Source of the DNA: an uncultured Paraglaciecola sp.
Lineage (GTDB): Bacteria > Pseudomonadota > Gammaproteobacteria > Enterobacterales > Alteromonadaceae
Length of the DNA: 64,000 bases
Assembly: GCF_913020055.1 (NCBI RefSeq)
Contig: NZ_CAJWCF010000003.1
Span: forward strand, 28,292 to 92,291
Direction: 5' to 3'
The position numbers and the translations under genes were made by a program. Numbering within the stretch: the stretch's first letter is position 1; each line of letters begins with the position of its first letter. Positions 42,530 to 54,496 of this stretch are shown one piece after another. The notes below the pieces were generated by a model that saw nothing but the letters and a program-made list of their open reading frames with translations, was not told the origin of the DNA and did no database searches.

Positions 42530-43077
42530 TAAGGTTGTTCTTCCTGTTGATCTGCTTCAGGCTCTTTAGGTTTGGATACAGGCTGGAAAGTGGTAATAAC
42601 CCGGCCACTTTCTTGATCGCTACCTTGGGCAATAATTTGTTCAAGTTCCATATTAAATTTGATCGACTTGCCCTGCACACTACTGGAATTTTGCTGTATC
42701 TGAGCATTGCCTTCTAAAGACAAAGAGCGAGTTTGACGGTGATATTCAATCTTATCTGCCTGTGCAGTGACGATACTGCCGTCTTCTTGCTGTTGAGAAT
42801 ATTTAGCTGGACTGCCAGTGGCAATAAAAATTTCATTACCTTCACCTTTACTTGCATCAATCTCTAATTCATCGGCACTGACTTTTAATGAACCTTGCTG
42901 AATGACAACGTTACCTTGATAGGATGCTCTTTTGGCGATGCCATCAGCATTTTGATAAAGGGAAGCTAGCTCAATTTTTTTTGTAAAATCATCTTTCCCA
43001 GCATGACTACTAGCCGAGAATAACAACGCAGTTAGTAAACTAGCGCGGTATAGACGGTTGGTAAACTGTTTTAACAT
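42529..43077 (-). CDS. lptA: LPS transport periplasmic protein LptA
   Basis: OstA-like domain with signal peptide; located between lptB and lptC. Confidence 0.92.
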   Translation of the reverse strand: MLKQFTNRLYRASLLTALLFSASSHAGKDDFTKKIELASLYQNADGIAKRASYQGNVVIQQGSLKVSADELEIDASKGEGNEIFIATGSPAKYSQQQEDGSIVTAQADKIEYHRQTRSLSLEGNAQIQQNSSSVQGKSIKFNMELEQIIAQGSDQESGRVITTFQPVSKPKEPEADQQEEQP

Positions 43078-43606
43078 GGTCTAATAACTCATATCTTTGG
43101 GTTTCTAGGCTAGCGGTAAAGCCATTACTGTTTATCACATAATTGGGGCCAACAATCTCGACCGCCTGATCGGAATACATGGTTTTGTCTGCTAAGTTCA
43201 CTTCGACAAAATTGGTACGAATTACTTGCACATAGCCTTGTTCATCAAGGCTAGTGATTTCAACGTTAGTCTCAAATTGAATACGCTGATCTTCATATAA
43301 TGTGCCTTCCTGAGCATCTACTTTCCAAGGGTGTAACGATTGTGCAAATAATAAATAACTGGGTTGTTTGAATAAGGTAAAGCCAAGTAGGTCAAAATTC
43401 TCCATCTTTTGCGCAAACACCTGATGATTTATTTGGCCCAACTTATCATACAATGTACTGCGCATTTTACTTGCTTGGTAATTCGGGATCCATGCTTCTT
43501 CTGTTTGTGAATCTACTTTAACCTCTTCTTTGGAAAGCCAGCTAGGCAGACTCAAACCTAAAGCCAAAATAAATAACAGAATAATACATAGGGTAACGCG
43601 ATTCAT
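43040..43606 (-). CDS. lptC: LPS export protein LptC
   Basis: N-terminal TM anchor plus LptC domain; overlaps lptA by 38 nt. Confidence 0.9.
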   Translation of the reverse strand: MNRVTLCIILLFILALGLSLPSWLSKEEVKVDSQTEEAWIPNYQASKMRSTLYDKLGQINHQVFAQKMENFDLLGFTLFKQPSYLLFAQSLHPWKVDAQEGTLYEDQRIQFETNVEITSLDEQGYVQVIRTNFVEVNLADKTMYSDQAVEIVGPNYVINSNGFTASLETQRYELLDHVKTVYQPSIPR

Positions 43607-44157
43607 ATACTGGCGCCGTGAATGTTATCTAACTTCCCATGAGCCAAAAGAATCAAATCACATAATTCACGTACCGCGCCAAAGCCACCTTTAATCTGAG
43701 TCTGATAATGTGCTTGTGCGGCTAAAAAAGGGTGCCCATCTTGTACACACACATTGCATTGCGACACTTGATACATACCTAAATCTGGCATGTCATCACC
43801 AATTGTGGCGGTTTCATTTATAGTAACAGATAGAGTCTGTTGTAGTGCTTGTAAGGCGGGTTGTTTGTCTTCACAACCTTGAATAATATGTTTTACGCCA
43901 AGGGCTGTCATTCGTCGCTCTACCATATTTGACTTACGCCCAGTGATAACGGCAACTTGAACACCAATTTTTTGTAAGGCTTTGATCCCATAGCCATCTC
44001 GAGTATGAAATGCTTTGAGTTCTTCCCCTCCTTGACCCATGTAAATACGGCCGTCGGAAAATACACCGTCTACATCACAAGCCAATAGTTTTATTTTCTT
44101 TAATTTCATGAAGATTGTTTCATCAATCGATCCGTAGGGAGTATCTATTGTAGACAT
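43603..44157 (-). CDS. kdsC: 3-deoxy-D-manno-octulosonate 8-phosphate phosphatase
   Basis: LLACDVDGVFSDGRIYMG...TRDGYGIKAL...VITGRKS HAD motifs. Confidence 0.95.
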   Translation of the reverse strand: MSTIDTPYGSIDETIFMKLKKIKLLACDVDGVFSDGRIYMGQGGEELKAFHTRDGYGIKALQKIGVQVAVITGRKSNMVERRMTALGVKHIIQGCEDKQPALQALQQTLSVTINETATIGDDMPDLGMYQVSQCNVCVQDGHPFLAAQAHYQTQIKGGFGAVRELCDLILLAHGKLDNIHGASI

Positions 44158-45116
44158 TAAATAATCCCTGCTTGCAGTAGTATCTGCATATTGATAGCGC
44201 CAATTGGTTTGCCGTTGGAATCGGTAACAAACAACGAGCTTATTTTGTGTTTTTGCATCAGCTTTAGTACCTCAGCCGCTAACATCTGGGGCTTGGCGGT
44301 GATGCTATTGGGCGTCATAATTTGTTGGATTTGAGTTTTATGGATATCAATTCTATCGTCAAGCACTCTGCGCAAATCACCATCGGTAAATATGCCTAGT
44401 AATTTACCGTTATTATCAATCACTCCAGCCATGCCTAGGGCTTTTTGTGAAATCACTAATAAAACTTCACGTAATGTTTGTTGACCTGATACTAAAGGTA
44501 AGGACGGTTTTTTGACCATTATGTCTTCTAGTTTAAGCAACAGTTTTCGGCCTAATGAACCGCCTGGGTGAGATAAAGCGAAATCTTCAGAAGTAAATCC
44601 ACGTGCGTCAAGCAATGCAACGGCCAGTGCATCCCCCATCACCAAAGTGGCTGTTGTGCTTGAAGTAGGAGCAAGCCCCAGTGAGCACGCTTCCTGTTCA
44701 ACTTTAATGCAAAGGTTAATATCTGCATATTTGCCAAGGGTACTTTGAGAATTGGAAGTCATGGCAATAATAGGTACACCCATACGTTTTACCACAGGGA
44801 TCAAAGCCAAGAGCTCGGCTGTTTCGCCGGAATTTGAGATAGCTAACAAAATGTCTTGTTCAGTAAGCATACCCAAATCGCCGTGATTTGCTTCTGCAGG
44901 GTGCATAAAAAATGCTGGCGTACCTGTGCTGGCAAGTGTGGCCGAAATTTTGTGGCCAATATGACCTGACTTACCCATTCCGCAAACAATCACTTTACCT
45001 TTGCAAGGTAAAATTAACTCGCATGCTTGGACAAAAGAATCATCAATATATTGGGCCAATTGAGTGATAGCTCGTTGCTCAATTTCCAATACTCTTAAAG
45101 CAGATTGTTTAATCAT
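44157..45116 (-). CDS. kdsD: Arabinose-5-phosphate isomerase
   Basis: SIS domain (VCGMGKSGHIGHKISATLASTGTPAFFMHPAEANHGDLGM) plus two CBS domains. Confidence 0.94.
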   Translation of the reverse strand: MIKQSALRVLEIEQRAITQLAQYIDDSFVQACELILPCKGKVIVCGMGKSGHIGHKISATLASTGTPAFFMHPAEANHGDLGMLTEQDILLAISNSGETAELLALIPVVKRMGVPIIAMTSNSQSTLGKYADINLCIKVEQEACSLGLAPTSSTTATLVMGDALAVALLDARGFTSEDFALSHPGGSLGRKLLLKLEDIMVKKPSLPLVSGQQTLREVLLVISQKALGMAGVIDNNGKLLGIFTDGDLRRVLDDRIDIHKTQIQQIMTPNSITAKPQMLAAEVLKLMQKHKISSLFVTDSNGKPIGAINMQILLQAGII

Positions 45117-45140
45117 AGTGTAATTCTAAGTGCCGCTGTA

Positions 45141-46097
45141 TTAACTAAATAACAAATATTGATAGGCCAAGAAGCAAGATATTAAACCTAAACCTTCAAT
45201 GCGGTTAATACATCTGCTTCCTTTTAAATTAAAACTAAATAGAACCAGTAACATAGTCAGACCAAGCATCACATAACTATCGCGTGTGGCTGCGTTTTCG
45301 TCTATCGCACCAGGTGCAATTAACCCTGGCATAGCCAGTACCGCTAACAGGTTGAAAATATTAGAGCCAATTATATTACCTAATGCTAAATCATCTTCGT
45401 TTTTCAATACTCCTGCAATACAGGCCGCCAACTCTGGCAAGCTTGTACCAATAGCGATAATAGTTAATCCAATGACTAATTCACTTAAACCAAAATATCG
45501 TGCGATTATTTCAGCTGAACCCACCATAAAGTGGGCACTCAGTGGCAGAAGTATCATGCCTATTACTAACCACATTACTGCTTTTGAAGTGGGTACACCT
45601 GAAGGAATTTCACTTTCTGTTTCGGATTGTAAAAGATCGTCTTTCCCCATATTGAAAGATATCCAAGTAAGCCCGCCTATGACCGTAAAAAACAAAATGA
45701 TCAAGATGATGCCTTCTTGCCTTAACAATAAAAAATCAGACAAAAAATAAACCGCTAGTAAACTCACTAGCAATAACACTGGCATTTCTTTTTTCAGAGT
45801 ACCCGATGCAATGGATAGAGGTTTAAGTAATGCGGTTAATCCAAGCACCAACGCAATATTCGTTATGTTTGAACCAAGAGCATTACCTACGGCTGTATCT
45901 GTGTTGCCATTAAGTGATGCAGTGGCAGCTACCATAATTTCAGGCGCAGATGACCCCATAGCGACTATGGTAAGACCAATTATCATAGGCGATACGCCAA
46001 TATTCTTAGCTAAGGCTGATGCGCCAAAAACAAACCTATCTGCGCCCCAACTTAATACAATAAGCCAAATCAAGAAAAAACAAGCTTCTAAAATCAC
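45141..46097 (-). CDS. Calcium/sodium antiporter, YrbG-like
   Basis: Two alpha repeats: GLTIVAMGSSAPE and GLTIIAIGTSLPELAA. Confidence 0.93.
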   Translation of the reverse strand: MILEACFFLIWLIVLSWGADRFVFGASALAKNIGVSPMIIGLTIVAMGSSAPEIMVAATASLNGNTDTAVGNALGSNITNIALVLGLTALLKPLSIASGTLKKEMPVLLLVSLLAVYFLSDFLLLRQEGIILIILFFTVIGGLTWISFNMGKDDLLQSETESEIPSGVPTSKAVMWLVIGMILLPLSAHFMVGSAEIIARYFGLSELVIGLTIIAIGTSLPELAACIAGVLKNEDDLALGNIIGSNIFNLLAVLAMPGLIAPGAIDENAATRDSYVMLGLTMLLVLFSFNLKGSRCINRIEGLGLISCFLAYQYLLFS

Positions 46098-46207
46098 AAA
46101 ATTTCACTTCTAGTTGAATTACGTTCAATTGTCGCAAAAAGCTAAGCCTTTGCATATCAATGTTAAAATAAATTAGTTGCGTAATATTTTTGCGGGTTTA
46201 AAGGTCA

Positions 46208-46311
46208 ATACCCATACCGCCTCTAAATGTGTGCTTCAAAATAACTTGAACACCTTAAAACAAAGTACTTTAAACTCTCGCTGAATTTAGTATTTTGAAG
46301 TGTATGGGTAT
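46208..46311. repeat. Short (about 104 bp) MITE-like palindromic element
   Basis: Termini ATACCCATAC (46208-46217) / GTATGGGTAT (46302-46311); nested CTTCAAAATA (46234-46243) / TATTTTGAAG (46291-46300). Confidence 0.6.
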
Positions 46312-46611
46312 AAAGACAACATATATACGCCCAACGGTGTTGATATATGCACCAACTATGATGAAAACAAGTATGTATAATGTAGTTGATTTGTTTTGGG
46401 TAGTGAATAAAGCAGTAAGCTAGACCCTGTCAGCTACTATTTATGGTTAGTGTTAAGCTGATATTCAGCAATAGTTGTATTAAATCGTATATACCTTGTT
46501 ACTTTTTGTCTTTGTTATTTTATACATAAAACTAATATAATAGGGCTCCTTAATGTTGGGTTGTTTTTTATACTTAGCTCGATTAACCAAAATTGGAATG
46601 TTTCTATCTAA

Positions 46612-47412
46612 ATGGAAAATTTGATTGAAATTAGCAATCTAACCTTTAGCCGTGGTGGTCGTATTATTTATGATGATATTTCACTACAGATTCAAAAAGG
46701 TAAGACTACTGCTATTATGGGCCCCAGTGGCATTGGTAAAACGACTATGCTGCGTTTGATGGGTGGCCAATTGATACCTGATAAAGGTGATATTAAGTTT
46801 AAGGGCGAATCTATCCCTAACATGCGGCGTAACCGCTTATTTGAAGTGCGCAGACAAATGAGCATGTTGTTTCAAAGTGGTGCCTTATTTACTGACATGT
46901 CCGTATTCGACAATATTGCCTTTCCGTTGAGGGAACACACAAAATTATCTGAATCTATTATTCATACTATTGTTTTGTTGAAATTACAGGCTGTAGGTTT
47001 AAGAGGTGCAGCAGATTTAATGCCTGCTGAGTTATCAGGAGGTATGGCGCGCCGAGCTGCACTGGCAAGAGCTATTGCCTTAGATCCTGAGTTGATTATG
47101 TATGACGAACCATTCGCCGGCCAAGATCCTATTTCAATGGGAGTATTGGTAAAACTGATTAAGGCATTAAATGATGCTTTGCAGTTGACCAGTGTGGTGG
47201 TGACCCATGATGTAAATGAAGTATTAACTATTGCTGATTATATTTATATTTTGGCAGAAAAAAGGGTTATAGGTAGTGGCACCCCGGAACAAATTAAAAA
47301 TAGTGACTCACCGTTAGTGCAACAGTTTTTGCAAGGAAAAGCAGATGGACCTGTACCTTTTCATTATCCTGCGAATAGCACTGCTCAGGCTTTTTTGGGT
47401 AGCGCATCATGA
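46612..47412 (+). CDS. mlaF: Phospholipid ABC transporter ATP-binding protein
   Basis: [50 protein letters not shown]. Confidence 0.94.
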   Translation: MENLIEISNLTFSRGGRIIYDDISLQIQKGKTTAIMGPSGIGKTTMLRLMGGQLIPDKGDIKFKGESIPNMRRNRLFEVRRQMSMLFQSGALFTDMSVFDNIAFPLREHTKLSESIIHTIVLLKLQAVGLRGAADLMPAELSGGMARRAALARAIALDPELIMYDEPFAGQDPISMGVLVKLIKALNDALQLTSVVVTHDVNEVLTIADYIYILAEKRVIGSGTPEQIKNSDSPLVQQFLQGKADGPVPFHYPANSTAQAFLGSAS

Positions 47413-48188
47413 AGTGGTTTATAAATTTAGGCGCGAATACCCTTAATCGGCTAGAAATGTTTGGCCGCGCTACTTTTATGTTGTTTGGGGCGATTGTTGC
47501 CAAACCCCAACCTTTAAAAATGATTCCGCTGACGATTAAACAAATACACGTAGTAGGTGTGCAGTCACTACTTATTATAGTGGTATCTGGACTATTTATT
47601 GGCATGGTGATGGCTTTACAAGGCTACACCATATTAGTTGACTATGGTGCTGAGGGCAGCCTTGGTCCGATGGTCGCGTTATCCTTATTAAGAGAGTTGG
47701 GCCCAGTAGTCACAGCTTTATTATTTGCCGGGCGAGCAGGTTCGGCACTGACCGCTGAAATTGGTCTAATGAAAGCCACTGAACAACTCAGTAGTTTAGA
47801 AATGATGGCAGTTGATCCATTGCGTAGAGTCATAGCACCGCGTCTTTGGGCAGGTATTATTTCTATGCCAATGCTGGCACTTATTTTTAGTGCGGTTGGC
47901 ATATTAGGTGGTCACTTAGTAGGTGTAGATTGGTTAGGCGTAGATTCAGGTAGTTATTGGTCTATTATGCAGGCCACAGTTGATTGGAATAAGGATGTGG
48001 TAAACGGCATCATAAAAAGCATTGTATTTGCATTTGTGATTACTTGGATCGCCACATTTAAAGGATACGATTCTATCCCCACCTCTGAAGGGATAAGTAA
48101 GGCAACAACAGAAACAGTGGTGTTTTCTTCGTTAGCGGTACTTGGGCTAGATTTTATATTAACCGCATTAATGTTCGGAATTGAATAG
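47409..48188 (+). CDS. mlaE: Phospholipid ABC transporter permease
   Basis: [63 protein letters not shown]. Confidence 0.95.
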   Translation: MKWFINLGANTLNRLEMFGRATFMLFGAIVAKPQPLKMIPLTIKQIHVVGVQSLLIIVVSGLFIGMVMALQGYTILVDYGAEGSLGPMVALSLLRELGPVVTALLFAGRAGSALTAEIGLMKATEQLSSLEMMAVDPLRRVIAPRLWAGIISMPMLALIFSAVGILGGHLVGVDWLGVDSGSYWSIMQATVDWNKDVVNGIIKSIVFAFVITWIATFKGYDSIPTSEGISKATTETVVFSSLAVLGLDFILTALMFGIE

Positions 48189-48193
48189 AGGAA

Positions 48194-48667
48194 ATGGCAA
48201 TGAAATCCAAAAAAGCGGAATTATTGGTAGGCGTATTTGTCGCCTTAACGATAGCAGCAGGTTTAATGTTGGCACTGAATGTTGCCAATCAAAGTATGGC
48301 GAGCAGTGAAGATAGTTATATTTTATATGCTAAATTCGACAACATTGGCGGTTTAAAAGTGCGCTCAGCGGTCAAAGTAGGTGGGGTGACAGTGGGTAGA
48401 GTAGATAACATTACGCTGAGCAATAGTGACTTTACCCCATTAGTGACCATGAGTATTTCTACAGAATTCAATCAATTCCCAGAAACCAGTTCGGTATCGA
48501 TTCTTACCTCGGGTTTGTTAGGAGAGCAATACATAGGCTTTCAACCTGGTTTTGCTATTGATGGTGTTGAAAATTTGGCTCAGGGTGACTACATAGAAGA
48601 CACAAAGTCAGCATTAGTGTTGGAAGATCTAATTGGTCAATTTTTATTTAGTAGCAACGACGGATAA
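48194..48667 (+). CDS. mlaD: Outer membrane lipid asymmetry MCE protein
   Basis: MCE domain LYAKFDNIGGLKVRSAVKVGGVTVGRV. Confidence 0.94.
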   Translation: MAMKSKKAELLVGVFVALTIAAGLMLALNVANQSMASSEDSYILYAKFDNIGGLKVRSAVKVGGVTVGRVDNITLSNSDFTPLVTMSISTEFNQFPETSSVSILTSGLLGEQYIGFQPGFAIDGVENLAQGDYIEDTKSALVLEDLIGQFLFSSNDG

Positions 48668-48670
48668 GCT

Positions 48671-49339
48671 ATGACGTTAATTGGAGAAAATAACGTGATA
48701 AACAAATGGGCACTTTTACTGTTAAGTGGGATATTACTTTTTTGTTCTGGTCTAACCCAGGCTGAAGAGATAAATCCTTACGTAATGTTAGAGGAAGTGG
48801 CAACCAAAACTTTTAGTAGAATAAAGGAAGAGCGTCAACTCATCGAAGCAGATCCAGAGCTGTTACGTAAGGTGATGGAAGAAGAATTGTTGCCTTACGT
48901 GGATTACAACTTTTCTGCATTAAAAGTGTTAGGCAAACATTACAAGAAAGTACCTCGGGAGAAAATTCCAGAGTATATCAGTGTGTTTCGCTCATATTTA
49001 ATCACTACTTATGCTTTGGCTATGGGTTACTACAATGGTCAAGACGTTGAGTTTCAACCTGTTCGAGATGTCACCGACGAACGAACAGTGACCGTAAGAG
49101 CGGTAGTAAAAGAGCCCGGCAGACCAGATATCAACTTGGCTTTTAAGTTACGTAAAAATAAAAAAACCAATGAGTGGAAAGCATACGATATGGTTGCTGA
49201 AGGCATCAGTCTTCTATCCAGTAAACAAAGTGAGTTTGAATCTATCTTGCGAAAAGATGGCTTACAAAAAGTCATTGATATGATGAAAAACACGGTCAAT
49301 AAACCTATTAATATTGATCCAGAAAAGAAAGGAATCTAG
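48671..49339 (+). CDS. mlaC: Phospholipid-binding periplasmic protein MlaC (true start may be GTG at 48695)
   Basis: Ttg2D-like domain EELLPYVDYNFSALKVLGKHYKKV; mla operon context. Confidence 0.92.
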   Translation: MTLIGENNVINKWALLLLSGILLFCSGLTQAEEINPYVMLEEVATKTFSRIKEERQLIEADPELLRKVMEEELLPYVDYNFSALKVLGKHYKKVPREKIPEYISVFRSYLITTYALAMGYYNGQDVEFQPVRDVTDERTVTVRAVVKEPGRPDINLAFKLRKNKKTNEWKAYDMVAEGISLLSSKQSEFESILRKDGLQKVIDMMKNTVNKPINIDPEKKGI

Positions 49340-49651
49340 GTGACTAAATTGAAAGTAGTTGAGTCACCTAAGCATTATTTCCAGCTACAAGGTGAATTCA
49401 ACCGTAACACTATCCCTAAATCAGAAGCCTTGGCTATTCTTCAGCTAAACAATCAAGCCACCAGTGGTCAGGTCACAACCCTTGATATGTCGGGTGTGAC
49501 TCATTCTGATACGGCCGGATTAGCCTGGTTGATGAACTTTTTGAAGCATAACCATCAACTGAATGTTCAATTAGAACTTAAAAATATTCCAGAAACCTTG
49601 AGAAACCTTGCAAAAATAAGCGACGTAGATAGTTTTTTATCGGTACAATAG
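49340..49651 (+). CDS. mlaB: STAS-domain protein MlaB
   Basis: STAS domain TLDMSGVTHSDTAGLAWLMNFL; GTG start; mla operon context. Confidence 0.9.
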   Translation: MTKLKVVESPKHYFQLQGEFNRNTIPKSEALAILQLNNQATSGQVTTLDMSGVTHSDTAGLAWLMNFLKHNHQLNVQLELKNIPETLRNLAKISDVDSFLSVQ

Positions 49652-49680
49652 CCGATTATTTTTACTCATCTGGACTTGTC

Positions 49681-49938
49681 ATGGATAATCAACAAATTGA
49701 AGCGCTTTTGCTCGAAACATTAGGCTTAGCCGAAGCTCATGTGAATGGTGATGGCTCTCATTTCCAAGTCATAGCTGTAAGTGATCAGTTTGCAGATATG
49801 AGTCGAGTTAAAAAACAGCAGTTCGTTTATGCGCCTTTGGCGGCAAAAATTGCTGAAGGCAGTATGCACGCAGTTTCCATTAAAACCTTTACCGAAAGCC
49901 AATGGAAACGCGAGAAGATGTTTAATCTTCCCCAATAG
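49681..49938 (+). CDS. ibaG: BolA-family protein IbaG
   Basis: VNGDGSHFQVIAVSDQFADMSRVKKQQFVYAPL; located between mlaB and murA. Confidence 0.93.
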   Translation: MDNQQIEALLLETLGLAEAHVNGDGSHFQVIAVSDQFADMSRVKKQQFVYAPLAAKIAEGSMHAVSIKTFTESQWKREKMFNLPQ

Positions 49939-49974
49939 TATCCCCAAAAAAATCATCCTAGTAACATCGAATAG

Positions 49975-51263
<1,289 letters not shown>

Positions 51264-51275
51264 ATATGATTGGTA

Positions 51276-52334
51276 TTACTGTAACTCTGCCACTATCATG
51301 TTTAATTTTAAAATGGTGCCATCTCTGTTCACTTCAAAAATGATGGTTTTGCCCGGTTCTGTATTTGCAATGTAATCTAGGGTTTCGCGAATACTGACCA
51401 CTGGAGTGCCATCAACCGATAGAACAATATCTCTAATCTTCAATCCTGCTAAGTCGGCTGGATCTCCTGAGACTATACTAGTAACCATAATCCCAGTGCT
51501 GTTTGGTCCAACCTGTTGTTGTTGTCCGACAAAGCCCAATGCACCACGAGTGACCTTACCTGTGGCGACAATTTCGCTGAATACTTTATTTGCCAATTCA
51601 TAGGGTAGGGCGAAAGACACACCATCAACCGATTCAACTCTGTTACGGCCAATACGCGTTTTAAAACTCGCGTTGTTAATACCGACTAAGAACCCCTCAC
51701 TATCGACCAGTGCACCACCAGAGTTACCTTCGTTAAGTGCCGCATCAGTTTGAATATAATCGAAATACTGATTGAGTTCATTGTTACTTATACGGCTAAC
51801 GATGCCCTTGGTTACTGTTTGTCCTAAGTTGTAAGGATTACCTAAAGCTAATACCACATCACCTACTAAGGTTTTGGGATTATCTAGTTGAGGTATAGGA
51901 TGCAAATTTTCCGCAGAAATACTCAAGACTGCTAAATCTGTTATTTGGTCATAGCCAACAATTTGAGCTTCTTCGAATCGACCATCTTGGAGTAACACCA
52001 TTATTAACTTGGCGTTAGCTATAACGTGATAACAAGTCAAAATGTAACCGCTTGAAGTCATAACTACGCCTGAACCCAAACTGTTACGCTCGACCGGACG
52101 TCTGCGATTGTAACCAGCGCTGTCAATACTCGTACTGTATATATTAACTACTGCTGGCCCAGCAGCATTTACCGCTGGATTAAAACTGAGTTTTTTTGAG
52201 CTTTCTTGTTCAGTGAATAAAGTCAGTGGCAGCCCGCTACCTTCTCGTAAATCAGGTACCAACAACAATATAATCGATGAAATGATCACGCCAATAAGGA
52301 TGGATTTTAGTAAAAAAGATAAGGTTTTTAGCAC
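51276..52334 (-). CDS. degS: Periplasmic serine endoprotease DegS
   Basis: N-terminal TM anchor; trypsin-like triad incl. TDAALNEGNSGGALVDSEG; a single PDZ domain. Confidence 0.93.
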   Translation of the reverse strand: MLKTLSFLLKSILIGVIISSIILLLVPDLREGSGLPLTLFTEQESSKKLSFNPAVNAAGPAVVNIYSTSIDSAGYNRRRPVERNSLGSGVVMTSSGYILTCYHVIANAKLIMVLLQDGRFEEAQIVGYDQITDLAVLSISAENLHPIPQLDNPKTLVGDVVLALGNPYNLGQTVTKGIVSRISNNELNQYFDYIQTDAALNEGNSGGALVDSEGFLVGINNASFKTRIGRNRVESVDGVSFALPYELANKVFSEIVATGKVTRGALGFVGQQQQVGPNSTGIMVTSIVSGDPADLAGLKIRDIVLSVDGTPVVSIRETLDYIANTEPGKTIIFEVNRDGTILKLNMIVAELQ

Positions 52335-52394
52335 AAGCAGTAATTAAGTATTTTTACATCAGATGATTTGAATAATAGCATTGAAATCAGGGAG

Positions 52395-52429
52395 TTGATA
52401 GCAGCACTAGTGTTTAGTGCTGCTATCAA
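52395..52429. terminator. 15-bp perfect hairpin between degQ and degS (terminator-like, no U tract)
   Basis: TTGATAGCAGCACTA-GTGTT-TAGTGCTGCTATCAA. Confidence 0.5.
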
Positions 52430-52439
52430 TGGTCAGTTT

Positions 52440-53807
52440 TTATTGACGGATTACCAAATATAAAGAGGAAATACCACGTTTAACATTTAGCGCGATGACT
52501 CCTTTTGCCTCTTCTAGCTCTGTGCGTAATTGCAAAACAGTATCCACTTTCTTACGGTTAATACCGATTATAACGTCCCCATCTTGTAAGCCAATCCGAT
52601 TAGCAGGGGAGCGTGATTCAAGCTCTGAAACGACTATGCCTTTATCGCCTTGTTGAGTTATGCCGTTAGTTAAGGTTGCACCTTCTAAAGCAGGGTGTAA
52701 TTCTTTGGCAACCACTACATTTTGGGTAGCATCACCGAGTACTACATTTACTTTTTCACGTTTGCCTTTACGTAAAACTGTCAATTCAAGTTTAGCGCCG
52801 GCACCTCTGCTAGCTACTTTTGCTCTTAGCTCTTGGAAGCTAGCAACTGATCTGCCGTCAATTTGGGTAATGATATCACCCGCTTGAATGCCGCCTTTTT
52901 CCGCTGCAGAGTCTGGCGATACTTCACTTACAAATGCGCCTTGGTTGACATCTAGGTTCATCGCATCAGCTAAGCCAGAATCAATGTCTTGACCCATAAT
53001 GCCGAGTAAACCACGGCGGACTTCACCAAATTCAATAATCTGATCGACCAAACTTTTCATCATATTGCTGGGTATAGCAAAACCAATACCGACATTTCCG
53101 CCGTTAGGTCCAAAAATAGCCGTGTTAATCCCTACTAATTCTCCACGAAGGCTGACTAAAGCTCCACCTGAATTCCCTCGGTTAATCGCAGCATCAGTTT
53201 GAATAAAGTTTTCGTATCCACCTATATTTAAACCAGAGCGTCCAAGCGCGCTAACAATGCCTGAGGTAACTGTTTGATTCAGACCAAAAGGGTTGCCAAT
53301 AGCGACAACAAAGTCACCTACTCTTAACTCGTCAGAATCTGCCAAAGGCATAGAGGTTAATGCATCTGGATCTATTTTTAGCAGTGCAATATCACTTTGT
53401 TCATCAGCACCTAATTTTTTGGCTTTGAATTCGCGACCGTCGGTTAGCTTAACTGTAATTTCATCGGCGTTGTCTACAACGTGATTATTCGTTACCACGT
53501 ATCCTTTTTTGGCATCGATAATGACACCCGAACCTAACCCTTTAAAAGGCCTTTCTTGTACTTGTTCATCTGTACCTCCAAAGAAATGTTTAAACATTTC
53601 GGGTACACGTTGACGTGATACTTGGGTACCTTCAACTGAAATGCTGACAATTGCAGGCGTGGCTTTATCTAACATCGGAGCAAGGCTAGGTACCTCACCT
53701 TTATCATTTGAGAAGAAAGGTAAAGCAGCGTTAGACACTAAAGTGACCGACATACTTGCCACAACGATGCAACATGCTACAAAAAAACGATTAACTATTT
53801 TATTCAT
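52440..53807 (-). CDS. degQ: DegQ/DegP-family periplasmic serine protease
   Basis: Signal peptide, trypsin-like domain (QTDAAINRGNSGGALV), two PDZ domains; adjacent to degS. Confidence 0.93.
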   Translation of the reverse strand: MNKIVNRFFVACCIVVASMSVTLVSNAALPFFSNDKGEVPSLAPMLDKATPAIVSISVEGTQVSRQRVPEMFKHFFGGTDEQVQERPFKGLGSGVIIDAKKGYVVTNNHVVDNADEITVKLTDGREFKAKKLGADEQSDIALLKIDPDALTSMPLADSDELRVGDFVVAIGNPFGLNQTVTSGIVSALGRSGLNIGGYENFIQTDAAINRGNSGGALVSLRGELVGINTAIFGPNGGNVGIGFAIPSNMMKSLVDQIIEFGEVRRGLLGIMGQDIDSGLADAMNLDVNQGAFVSEVSPDSAAEKGGIQAGDIITQIDGRSVASFQELRAKVASRGAGAKLELTVLRKGKREKVNVVLGDATQNVVVAKELHPALEGATLTNGITQQGDKGIVVSELESRSPANRIGLQDGDVIIGINRKKVDTVLQLRTELEEAKGVIALNVKRGISSLYLVIRQ

Positions 53808-53874
53808 CGATTATCATCTCCAACATCAATATTTAAAAACAATACAAAGACTATCTAAAAACTGAGAAAGTTCA

Positions 53875-54318
53875 TTACTTGGTTTCTTTAACTTGGGCCT
53901 CTTCTTGACCTGAGAACAGTCCAGAACTTTGCGAAGAAAAATCTAATGGTTGTATATCTGCATTCGATTTTACCCGAGATGGTTTCGCACTTTTATTACG
54001 TAAATAAGCCGTAGTGTGTTCACCGAAATAATTCAGTGAGCTACCATCTGGCATGGCCTGCTGGCTGATTAGTAGCTGTTCATAACTTTCAATCTGCTGT
54101 TTTAATGAGGCTGATTGAGCAATTAAACTGTCTGCAATTTGTTTAGTTTCTTGCACATGCATAGTCGCCTGTTGATTCATTAATTCTTGAATTGTTTGCT
54201 CTTTTGCCGCTTCATCCGGTGTACTTTGTTTCTCTGTACTGAAATATTTAGCAACAAAAAAGCCAATGATTCCGCCAACAAGCAATAACAATAACCCTAC
54301 TAACCAATCCATAACCAC
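53875..54318 (-). CDS. zapG: ZapG/YhcB-like (DUF1043) membrane-anchored coiled-coil protein
   Basis: N-terminal TM LVGLLLLLVGGIIGFFVAKYF plus coiled coil; located between degQ and zapE. Confidence 0.85.
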   Translation of the reverse strand: MVMDWLVGLLLLLVGGIIGFFVAKYFSTEKQSTPDEAAKEQTIQELMNQQATMHVQETKQIADSLIAQSASLKQQIESYEQLLISQQAMPDGSSLNYFGEHTTAYLRNKSAKPSRVKSNADIQPLDFSSQSSGLFSGQEEAQVKETK

Positions 54319-54496
54319 TCCTATTTCTAAACTGATATCTACTCATCTACACCGTTACTATTTAATAATTTATAGCGTAATGAACATGAGCAAGCCTGCA
54401 ATATGCGTTATTATACGCTCAGCATTTTCAATTCGGTCATTTTATTTGTATTCAAGTGTTAAAAACACACATTAGTCAAAGGAACAGCAGCAAAGA

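Noticed and set aside
42529-43606. 38-nt lptA/lptC overlap as an unusual arrangement
   Set aside because: Overlapping genes are common in this conserved operon; consistent with ordinary translational coupling
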